Shown here in pieces: positions 1-8,625 of a stretch of DNA of 18,400 nucleotides (position 1 is its first letter; every line of letters begins with the position of its first letter). A model generated the notes under the pieces. It was not told the DNA's origin and ran no database searches. It was given only the letters and a program-made list of their open reading frames with translations. Both the position numbers and the translations under genes were made by a program. Source of the DNA: Scytalidium lignicola (Eukaryota > Ascomycota > Leotiomycetes); the NCBI GenBank assembly GCA_002812745.2, contig NCSJ02000550.1:1-18400 (forward strand). Reading direction: 5' to 3'.

Positions 1-182
1 TGTGCACGCTCGGGAAGCCGCGCGCACCGTGGGCCGCTGGCTCAAGCTAATTAGTTGGGCCCTCTCCTCTATGCCTCTCTCTTCTGCCTCTCTCTCCCGC
101 CTTTCACGGCCCCATTCTACTGTGGTAATTATTACTCACGTTACTGTACAAGTCCTCCAGGGCCCGCACAGCGCGATCACAC

Positions 183-226
183 CTCGCTAGCCCTTCGCTA
201 GCCCCTCGCTAGACCTCGCCAGATCC
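183..226. repeat. 11-bp direct tandem repeat, about 4 copies
   Basis: Four consecutive 11-bp units start at 183, 194, 205 and 216. The first three follow the pattern YTCGCTAGMCC with one or two differences; the fourth (216-226) is more degenerate. The repeat lies about 370 bp upstream of the tricalbin start codon, in GC-rich DNA that has no convincing gene. No function can be assigned from the sequence; it may simply be a minisatellite. Confidence 0.7.
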
Positions 227-446
227 AGGGAAGCTCGCGCTATTGCTTCCCACACACCCCCCCAGCACAACGCCATCGGACGCATCTGACGCATGTCTCT
301 GGATCTCTCTCTCTACTCTCTTGGTCTAGCAGGCCACACACCACCTCTACCTCCACCAACTGCATCGCCGTGCTCTCCAGCCTTTTAACTTCTCCTCTTC
401 CCCCTCTCCTTCTTACCCTCTTTCTCCCCTTCTTATCTTCCTGCGT

Positions 447-575
447 ATGTTTCTTGCTGTTGCTACTGTTGTCACTGCCCCTGCCGGCGTCGATCTCTCC
501 TTGAACTCTTGCAATTCCTCATTCCGTCCATTCACGCCTTGCACCCAACTTGCCATTGCTTACCAGCCCCGTTAG
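447..575 (+). other. Possible uORF (42 aa) or part of a 5'-UTR intron before the tricalbin CDS
   Basis: An ATG at 447-449 opens a 42-codon frame that closes with TAG at 573-575, 20 nt before the tricalbin ATG at 596. If the transcript includes it, it would be an upstream ORF. However, the same ATG lies inside a consensus-looking donor GTATGT (445-450), with AG acceptor candidates at 565-566 and 579-580, so it may instead be spliced out of the leader. The sequence alone does not decide between the two. Confidence 0.3.
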
Positions 576-595
576 CATAGCTGGTGTGCCGCATC

Positions 596-3500
596 ATGTC
601 TCCGGCCTTAGATGCCGAGCTCAAGCAGCAGGACACCATTGATGCTGCCCGGGACCCGAACAGTACCGCCAGTGCCGATGATGCTCGGCGGAAGATAGTC
701 GAGGAGAGCCAGAATGCAGGTGTGGCCGTTTTTGAATTCAACCCAGATGCTTCTCCAGAAGAGAAAGCAGCACAGGCCCGAGCTGTGAGTCTATTGTGGC
801 CCCTTCCCTCCCCCCCCTTCATCATCATCCTTAACCGTCTCCTTTTTCTTTGTCCCTTTTCGTTCTCAGTCAATTCGATTGCATTCGCCGTGAAAGCTTG
901 CTAATTCATACCTCTCTTCCTTATGAAGCGTGTGCCCGACAACTTCCACCATAAACGCAAACCCAAAGCCACTGCCCTGGTCACCGATATTGATGACGGC
1001 TCGACCCCGAGCTCCCCAGCCTACCCCTTACCTTCGCCTTCTACCGCAGGAGCACTTCCACCAGCAAAAACATCCACGTCGGACTCGGGCAAGCCCGTGG
1101 CTAATGGGGTATCTCCAGATGATGAAGAGGCGCGCTGGGTGGAAAGGACAGGATGGGCACCCAGATTTGGCAGCACTGATAATGAGGAGGGCGAGAGCTT
1201 GCTAGAGCATTCAACCTGGCTTGAAGGCAAATTAGACGACAAATTCTACGGAGGTGAGCCCGCAGATCGGAATGCTTCTAAAGGTTCTCCGACTTTCCTG
1301 TACCATTGCTAACAGGATGTTACCTTTCTAGATTGGTACCACAATACCGGCATCATCATATTCGCATGCCTTGCTTCCTGGTTCGTTGCCGTTATCGGAG
1401 GTGGACTGGCCTGGGTATTCATCATCATGGCTACGTGTGGCACGTATTATCGTACATCCATCCGTCGCGTTCGCCGAAATTTTCGAGACGATCTGAAACG
1501 AGAAGTTGCAAAGACAAGGTTAGAGACTGACACGGAGAGTCTGGAGTGGATAAATAGCTTCTTGGTCAAGCTCTGGCCCATATTCGAGCCAGTCTTGGGG
1601 GAAACGGTCATCAACTCTGTCGATCAGGTCCTCAGCACATCTACTCCGGCCTTTTTGGACAGTCTCCGCTTGAAGACCTTCACGCTAGGCAGTAAGCCTC
1701 CTCGTATGGAACATGTGAAGACATATCCGAAGGCCGAGGATGACACCGTCATTATGGACTGGAAGTTCAGCTTCACACCCAACGACCATGCAGATATGAC
1801 CTCCCGTCAGATTAAGAACAAGGTGAATCCCAAGGTGGTGCTCGAGATCAGGATCGGAAAGGCTCTGCTAAGTAAGGGATTGGATGTAATTGTCGAAGAC
1901 ATGGCATTTTCTGGTATCATGCAGGTCAAAATGAAACTGCAGATCCCATTTCCTCACGTGGAGAAGGTGGAAGTCTGCTTCCTCGAGCGTCCAACCATCG
2001 ACTATGTCTGCAAACCGATCGGGGGTGAACTGGGCTTCGATATCAACTTCGTTCCCGGTCTCGAAAGCTTCATTCTAGAGCAAATACATGCGAATGTTGG
2101 CCCCATCATGTACGCACCAAATGTCTTTCCCATTGAGGTTGCCAAGATGCTAGCAGGATCGGCTGTAGATCAAGCCATTGGTGTCCTAATGGTGACTCTT
2201 CATGGAGCCCAGGGATTGAAGAACCCTGACAAGTTTGCCGGAACCCCCGATCCATATGTTGTAGTATCTCTCAACGGCGGTGCTCCACTTGCTCAGACTA
2301 AGATGGTTAAGGAAAACGCGAACCCGAGATGGAACGAGACGAAGTATGTCATTATCACGTCCTTCACGGATACTCTGACGCTGCAACTCTTCGACTTCAA
2401 TGAGTTTCGTAAAGATAAAGCACTTGGCATGGCAAGCTTTCCGTTGGAGAGAATTGAAGAAATCCATGAACATGAAAATGAGCAGCTCGAAATTGTTGCC
2501 AACGGCAAGGCTCGAGGCCTCGTCTCTGCAGACATTCGCTTCTTCCCGGTCCTTGAACCCTTCACTCATCCGGATGGCACAGTAGATCCCCCTCCAGAAT
2601 CAAATACGGGTATTGCGCGCTTTACAGTGGAGCAGGCAAAGGATCTCGATGGCACAAAGAGTCTCATTGGCCAACTGAATCCGTACGCAGTCCTGTTACT
2701 AAACAACAAGGAGATACACACTACGAGGAAGCTAAAGCGTACCAATAAGCCCATATGGGATAATGGTTCCAAAGAAATCCTCATCACGGATCGCAAAAAA
2801 GCAAGGTTCGGGGTTGTCATCAAGGATGATCGGGAGCTCTCTTCGGATCTCATCCTCGGTACCTACCAAATAAAACTAGACGATATGTTACAGCTAATGG
2901 AGAAGGGACAGGAATGGTACAATCTCGCAGGTGTCAAGACTGGCCGAGCTAAGTTAATGTTGCAGTGGAAGCCAGTTGCCTTAACAGGCATCGGATCTGG
3001 CACAGGGGGTTATGTCACACCCATTGGTGTTATGAGATTCCACTTTAAGAATGCTCGTGATCTTCGTAATTTAGAGACCTTGGGCAAGTCTGATCCTTAT
3101 GTTCGTGTCCTTCTTTCCGGGGTAGAGAAGGGCCGCACAGTGACCTTCCAGAGCAATCTCAATCCGGACTGGGATGAAGTTATCTACGTACCGGTTCATA
3201 ATACGCGAGAAAGGCTAATCCTCGAGGTTATGGACCAAGAGACGATGAACAGCGATCGATCTTTGGGTCTAGTTGAAGTCCTTGCTGCTGATTACATCCA
3301 GCAGGCAGAAAATGGAGAATATCTGGTCCATGATAGCAAGATTCCCCAGTCAAGAGCATTACGTATGCACGGAAAAGGATATTCCAAGGGATCGCTTAAT
3401 TATAATGTCGCTTTCTATCCTTGCCTGAATATTGCCGATCCGGAAGATGAGAAAGAGAAGCAAGCAGAGGAGGAGGAGGAGGAGAAGAAAAGTGCCTCGG

Positions 3501-5350
3501 ATGCCGGCCGTATATCAGGTGATAGTGGGGAGTCAAAACCGACAGATGCTGAATCTGAAATAGCGAAGAAGCTTGCGGAAGGTGAGAAGGAGCAAGAGGA
3601 AACCACGGAAGAGAAGAAACTACCAAAGATTCACCTCAGTCCAGAGGACCTGATCAAATATGAATCGGGCTTAATTATATTCAAACTGCTGGATGTCGAG
3701 CTTGCAGAGGCAGATGTGCGCGTGGAGGTATTGATTGATGATATGGCTTTCCCTTCCTACTCATCCTCTGTAATACGATCCAAGAAAACCACACTCGATG
3801 AGATTGGAGATTGCTTTGTCCGAGAGCTTGACTTTTCAAAAATTACATTACGTATTCGTGAAAAGGGCGACAGCAAAGGGGATGAGAAGAAAGACAAAGA
3901 CCATATTATCGCCAAATTGACAGGCAACACACTAGATACTCTGAAACAATGCCTTGTATGTCTACCTAACCAGAGGGTTCCAGGAGCAGTGCTGACCATT
4001 TCTCTTTTCTAGAACAACCCTACAACGCTTAAACTCAAGGACGAGGATGGTAAGATCAACAATATAAAAGTTAGCTTGAAGTACATCCCCGTTAAGATGC
4101 AACTCGACCCCAGCGAAAGTATCAACAACATGGGCAAGCTTCGCGTGGATGTACTGGATGCAACTGACCTGCCATCGGCGGACCGAAACGGCTACAGCGA
4201 TCCTTACTGCAAATTTGAGCTTAACGGCGAATCAGTTTTCAAAACTAAAATCCAAAAGAAAACATTACATCCGGCATGGAATGAGTTCTTCGATGTTGAT
4301 ATCAGCTCCAGGACCGCTGCGGAGTTTATATGTAAAGTCTACGACTGGGACTTCGGCGACAAAGCAGATTTACTAGGAACAACACATATCAACTTGGAAC
4401 TCCTTGATCCCTTTAAGGCCCAAGAATATAATCTCAAACTTGACGGAAAGTCGGGTTCTATTAGGCTACGATTACTCTTCCGACCTGACTATGTCACTCG
4501 CACCCATCAAAACACATCAACATTCTCCGGAACGTTTGCTGCACCAGGCAAGATTGTTACAGGAGTTGCAGGCGCTCCAATCAAGGGTGTAGGCTTGGCT
4601 GCTCATGGTGTCGGTAAAGGTGCATCATTCATCCGAAATGGTTTCAGGGGAAAGAAGAGCGATGAAAGCAGGAACGGTTCAGCTAGCACGATCGATCCTA
4701 ACGAGCTCAAAGCTGTTAATGGCCATGAGAGCCAAGCGCCTGCACCAAGCTTGTTGATCCCTCCAAATGCTAATACACCGGTTCCAACCATCGAACCGAT
4801 AATCACGCCTCCCGGTACGGCTCTAACTACTTCTTCACATAGTCGGACTCGAAGTTTTGGTGCCTCTTCTATACACAGTACCTATGCGGCGGGCGCTCCT
4901 ACAGGAACTGCAACCTTCACAATTGTCTCCGCTTCGGAATACCCTCCATCGTCAAATGTTATGGTATATGTTAAGCACCTGGGCACTAAAACAAAGGTAC
5001 TCCATAAAACCGCTCACATAAAGTCATCCTCCGGCTCTGTACAGTTTGATCCAAAGAAGGAGACATTTAAATGTTCATGCACCGCCGACGCACAATTCCA
5101 GCTACAAGTTAAGGACCACGCGACATTCGGGAGTGACAATGATCTTGGTGAAGCGCTCTTCTTCGTGGATGAGTCTGGTTCAAATGCAGAGAAACCAGTA
5201 AGAGCGGGTTCGGGGGTGGTTGTCGTCAAGAGTAGCTTCGTGCCTGCAGCTGAAAACGGTGCAGAGAGTCCCAAGTCGAGCATAAGAAGGGGCCTTCTAA
5301 GTAAGAGAGAGAACGGGCGGACAAGCAGGGAGGTCACACCAAATCCTTGA
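596..5350 (+). CDS. Tricalbin-type ER-plasma membrane tether (TM-SMP-multi-C2), 4 exons
   Basis: Exons 596-784, 929-1253, 1332-3955 and 4013-5350 give 1491 aa; each intron has a GTRNGY donor, a branch-point-like motif and an AG acceptor (GAAG at intron 1 is the weakest), and all phases agree. The product resembles fungal tricalbins (extended-synaptotagmin family), ER-anchored proteins that tether ER to plasma membrane and carry lipid. Order: acidic cytosolic N-terminus; hydrophobic segment about 178-204; SMP lipid-transfer domain about 239-445; C2 domains about 454-578, 597-718 and 735-868; Glu/Lys-rich linker about 874-953 with a (GAG)6 codon run at 3467-3484; a degenerate C2 about 950-1068; a C2 about 1086-1204; Ser/Pro/Thr-rich region; then a last beta-rich C2-like segment about 1343-1462. 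The first C2 and the one at 1086 keep the Asp set for calcium (SDPY and YDWD in the latter); the second has NPY instead of DPY and probably does not bind calcium. ATG 596 is the first in frame. Which tricalbin paralogue (TCB1/2/3) is unclear. Confidence 0.93.
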
Positions 5351-5992
5351 CTTGACTAATACTACAAAATAATTGGGAGGCTTTGTCTGTAGAATCATAT
5401 CAATGGCGATGTTTTGTGTACCGGTGCAAAAGAAAAAAGAAAAATAATTAGGGTCCGAAGCTCCCTATAATTCCTGTATGCAGNTTTTTTTTTTAAGATA
5501 TCCAGGACTGGCAATTGAGAAGGTGTATTTAATCATCTGTTTAATATTTAGGGCTAGAATTGAGCTGTCATTAATGCAGGTTGGCATTTCAGGGGCCTTA
5601 TGGTAGGAGTATGTAAAAATAAAAACTATTGCGGCTCACTTCAAAATCTTAGGTTCTGTGAAAGAACCAATTTCTGCTGTTAGGGGGAGATTCCAGACCC
5701 ACAGCATCGTAGATTACCTGGACCGTCATTTGAGATCTAACAGACCTTCCTTGCCTGCTTACACTTAAGAAAATCCCCACACTCAGCACTCATGAGTGAG
5801 GTTTACTTCTCGACCTCAGGCAGCGAGCGAACCTAGAGACTTCAAGTCAATTAAATATCTTAGCTACTTGACGCCACATTGATAAGAAAGTGGGGGGTTC
5901 GCCATGACAGTCTGAATATTCCTCATAAACCTCTCGGCTTCATCTCACCTACCAGCAGTTCCTCTTCAAGGCCTCATTTCGTAAGCTGCAAC
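5351..5992. other. Intergenic region between tricalbin and cytosine deaminase genes
   Basis: This 642-bp spacer must hold the 3' end of the tricalbin transcript and the promoter of the deaminase. It contains an ambiguous base at 5484 before a 10-T run, a perfect 6-bp-stem inverted repeat (GGTTCT/AGAACC, 5652-5668) overlapping a CCAAT (5667-5671), a 12-bp palindrome CACTCATGAGTG (5787-5798) and a TGATAA element (5880-5885). No gene or RNA is recognisable. Confidence 0.6.
5880..5885 (+). promoter_or_regulatory. GATA-factor-type element (TGATAA) upstream of cytosine deaminase
   Basis: TGATAA matches the HGATAR consensus bound by fungal GATA factors such as AreA/Nit2. It lies 108 bp before the deaminase ATG. 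Cytosine deamination releases ammonium, so nitrogen control would make sense, but a six-base match occurs often by chance. Confidence 0.3.
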
Positions 5993-6802
5993 ATGAATGA
6001 CCAGGAAGGCTTCGCAATCGCCCTGGAAGAGGCTAAGACATCCTTCAAAGAAGGTGGCGTTCCTGTAAGATTCCTTATTCTACCACCAATACATATTCCA
6101 CTAATCTTGATATTACTTCTTCTAGATCGGCGCTGCCCTAGTCTCAAAGGAGGGTAAATTACTAGGTTGTGGCCACAATATGCGTGTGCAGAGCGGCTCT
6201 GCCATCCTTCACGTGAGTATGAAACATAAGAAGCAATTTGAGGTGCGCGGAACAGTTGCTGAAGTAGAATTTAGGGAGAAACGTCTGCTCTTAGTAATTC
6301 TGGAAGGCTGCCTGCTTCATCATACAGAGGTGCAACCATGTACACAACGTAAGTACAAATCGGGGTTCGATCCAATTATGTCTGTGGACTTCTATTAACC
6401 GGATTTGACACGAAGGCTATCTCCCTGTGATATGTGGTACGTCATCTGTTTACAGTCTTATCTCAAATATGAGGGTTCTGTTCTCTAACTTATCATAATT
6501 ATCAACATGTAGCACAGGAGCTTGTATACTTTATGGCATCTCACGAGTGGTGATTGGAGAAAACAAAACTTTCCTGGGAGGTGAAGCGTATTTGAAACAG
6601 CGAGGTATTGAGGTTGTCCTCTTAGACAACAAAGAATGTCAGGGCCTCATGGAGCAATTTATCAAGGATAAACCTGATGTCTGGTATGAGACAAGATATT
6701 TCCCGGACAAAGACTCTACGATGGGAGCTTGATCTAATAATTATATATAGGAACGAGGATATTGGCGAGGAAGAAAGGGTGCATTCCAAAGAGTCCCGAT
6801 AA
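5993..6802 (+). CDS. FCY1: Cytosine deaminase, 6 exons
   Basis: Exons 5993-6064, 6126-6212, 6275-6348, 6416-6436, 6513-6683 and 6751-6802 encode 158 aa, the length of yeast Fcy1. The enzyme hydrolyses cytosine to uracil plus ammonia in pyrimidine salvage, and in fungi also activates 5-fluorocytosine. It is a cytosolic zinc enzyme of the cytidine-deaminase fold, dimeric in yeast. Visible motifs are HGE (His53 zinc ligand, Glu55 proton shuttle) and PCDMC (Cys82 and Cys85 zinc ligands), each offset by exactly 9 from yeast His62/Glu64/Cys91/Cys94 as I recall them. GGVPIG, GHNMR, YTTLSPCDMC, VVIGEN and the W-N-E-D-I-G-E C-terminus also fit. Five introns of 61-76 nt end in AG; most have a branch-point-like motif. 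Exon 4 is only 21 nt. Where Fcy1 has LEN after HGE, this protein reads LSN. The gene converges on the minus-strand gene whose stop is about 95 bp away. Confidence 0.95.
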
Positions 6803-6897
6803 ATCAATCCCACATCTACATGGCTATTGGGTCAACTGCCCATAACAGTGTTTCAACTTCTGTCTTTAAAGCTCTTCAAAAAAGAATTTTCTTTGTT

Positions 6898-8208
6898 CTA
6901 CCTTCCAGCTAGCCGGTGAATCTCCTGGAAATAGAATTTGAGATCATCAGGATTTACAAACGGTGTGATTCCTAGAGTCAGCAGTCAGTACACGCTAACC
7001 AATTGGTAAAAGGGAAGCAAACCATGGCCGAGATTTGCAATCCAACCTTTCTTCCCACCACCAAACCCTTTTACCATTTCTTCTACTGCTTTAGTTATAG
7101 CTTCCCTTGACCCGTACAAGAGCCCGGGATCCGCGTTCCCTTGGAACACCACAGGCCTATTTCCTCTTATTTTAACAGCCTCCGAAGGATCTTGTAACCA
7201 GTCTAGTCCGACGACATTGTACCCCAAGTCACAAAGGGCATCCAAGGCATACCATGCGCCTTTTGCGAAGACAACCATCGGGACAGGATCTAGGCTCAAT
7301 TCTTTGAGACGCTCTGGTAAATGTTTAGAAATATATGCTAAGTACGGCTGCGAGAATTCCTTGAAAGCTGACGGTGATAATTCTGCTGCCCATGAATCGA
7401 AAATTTGAACAATCTAAAGATAGAATATTAGCACTCTCCATCCACAGTTGTCAGGATCGAGGACAAACCTGTGCTCCCGCTTGAACCTGCAAGGCTAGGT
7501 ATTCAACGCAGATCTCTGCGATCTTTTGTAATAATTCCTTGCTAGCCTCGGCGTATTTGTATATCCAAGTCTTGCTCTGTACAAAAAGTTTGCTTCCTCC
7601 ACCTTCCACCATATAACATAGTAAAGTCCATGGCGCTCCACAAAACCCGAACAAAGGAACTCGTCCATTTAGCTTGTGTCTTGCCATTGTAATGGCCTCA
7701 TAGACATAATTGAGTTCTGCGGCAACATCAACCTTCTTATTCATCACTTGTTCAAACTGGCCGTCATGCGGCGATTTAAGAGGGTTCGGAAAGTGTGGTC
7801 CTTTCTTGTCAACCATTTCTACGGCCATTCCCATTGCCTGGGGAATTACCAGAATATCGGAAAATATGATAGCAGCATCAATCAGCCCGGAATATCTTTC
7901 AATTGGTTGAAGAGTCAAGGTCGAGGCGATCTCGGGGGAACGACAACACTCAAAGAAATCGTGGTCGCCCTTTGCTTCATGATATTCAGGTAGATAGCGC
8001 CCAGCTATAGCAATTCAGCTTGGAATACTTGACACTCGTGTATGGTCACTCATACCTTGGCGCATCACCCACATTGGTGGCCTCTCGACTTCCTGACCTG
8101 AAGGCATAGGTTAACATGCTAGGTTTCATTAACAAAGAAGCATGTTTACCCACCCCATGCTGCTCTTAGCAACAAATCATTCTGCAGCGGTGAAAATTTA
8201 TGTCCCAT
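6898..8208 (-). CDS. HEM12: Uroporphyrinogen decarboxylase, 5 exons
   Basis: Minus-strand exons 8154-8208, 8056-8097, 7469-8004, 7023-7413 and 6898-6971 give 365 aa, close to yeast Hem12 (362). The enzyme removes the four acetate carboxyls of uroporphyrinogen III to make coproporphyrinogen III, the fifth step of heme synthesis, in the cytosol, without cofactor. Family signatures are present: [19 protein letters not shown] (Arg31 and Arg35), [12 protein letters not shown] (Asp82), [13 protein letters not shown] (Tyr163), FDSW (Ser218) and NLGHGITP (His341), matching the substrate-binding residues known in the human enzyme. The ATG at 8208 gives the usual short start before NDLLLRAA. Exon 2 is only 42 nt and carries the first catalytic Arg. 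Donors are relaxed: GTGGGT (intron 1), GTTTGT (intron 3) and GTTTGC (intron 4). I chose these sites because they are the only ones that keep frame and family alignment. It shares a 417-bp promoter region with the divergent gene at 8626. Confidence 0.95.
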
Positions 8209-8625
8209 GATGTTGTTTAAAGTTTATCGATTTAACGATTGACTAGAAGCTAAATTGTAGAATTATTGCTATCTTGTCTGTAAAATTACTATTTCTTCAT
8301 ACCCCGCTATAACCTGTGAGTCGGTATTAGGTGCTTCAGCCACCTGAATCCCGCGTGTGGCGCAGCACTGCGGCTCCAGCTCTAGAAGCCTTAGGCAATA
8401 AATACCGAGATTCAAAACACTAACCTCACATCTAACTGCCTTTGTAACGACGTCCCTACAATAGGAGTCTCTTTATCCTCAACCCACCATCTCCGCTGCA
8501 TTTCAGTTGCCCGACACGTAGATAATCAACCAATTGAGCACGCTGGTGTCAAATCATATTAGCTTTAGATCTTCGAAGCTCAATTGACAACTTTGACATG
8601 CTGTTCATGGCGGAATAAAATTCCC
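8209..8625. promoter_or_regulatory. Divergent promoter region, HEM12 / unknown mitochondrial-like protein gene
   Basis: This 417-bp spacer separates the two outward-facing start codons. A CCAAT (8530-8534), target of the HAP/CBC complex that in fungi links to heme and respiration, lies 96 bp before the plus-strand ATG and about 320 bp from the HEM12 ATG. An AGATAA-type GATA match overlaps its left side (about 8520-8525). A tiny uORF, ATG 8598 to TAA 8618 (6 codons), ends 7 nt before the plus-strand start. No RNA gene is visible. Confidence 0.5.

Larger units (their letters stand above)
1..595. other. Intergenic/leader region upstream of the tricalbin gene
   Basis: No coding gene is supported here. 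The region is strongly pyrimidine-rich on the plus strand, with long CT tracts at roughly 60-112, 295-325 and 385-440; CT-rich stretches are common in promoters and 5' UTRs of filamentous fungi. It also holds an 11-bp tandem repeat (183-226) and a possible uORF or 5'-UTR intron just before the gene. The 62-codon open frame at 2-190 has a low-complexity, serine/leucine-rich translation typical of chance frames and is not annotated. Confidence 0.7.

Noticed and set aside
532..873. 113-codon minus-strand frame over tricalbin exon 1
   Set aside because: It overlaps exon 1 and intron 1, whose translation and splice signals fit the tricalbin family; the mirror translation is Arg/Ser/Ala low complexity.
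870..895. Alternative acceptor (CAG at 867-869) for tricalbin intron 1
   Set aside because: It has a better acceptor sequence, but reading on in phase meets TGA within 8 codons; the GAAG acceptor at 928 with branch GCTAAT keeps the family-like sequence.
3396..3626. Open frame on the minus strand opposite the tricalbin acidic linker
   Set aside because: It is the low-complexity mirror of Glu/Lys codons in a well-supported exon, with no family resemblance.
5652..5668. Hairpin GGTTCT-GTGAA-AGAACC as an RNA element or terminator
   Set aside because: A 6-bp stem is expected by chance at this scale, and fungal Pol II genes do not use such terminators; it is only noted in the spacer entry.
8340..8400. 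tRNA-like GTGGCGCAG stretch between HEM12 and the unknown gene
   Set aside because: No GTTCRA B-box at the right spacing and no cloverleaf stems; no tRNA gene was found anywhere in the window.
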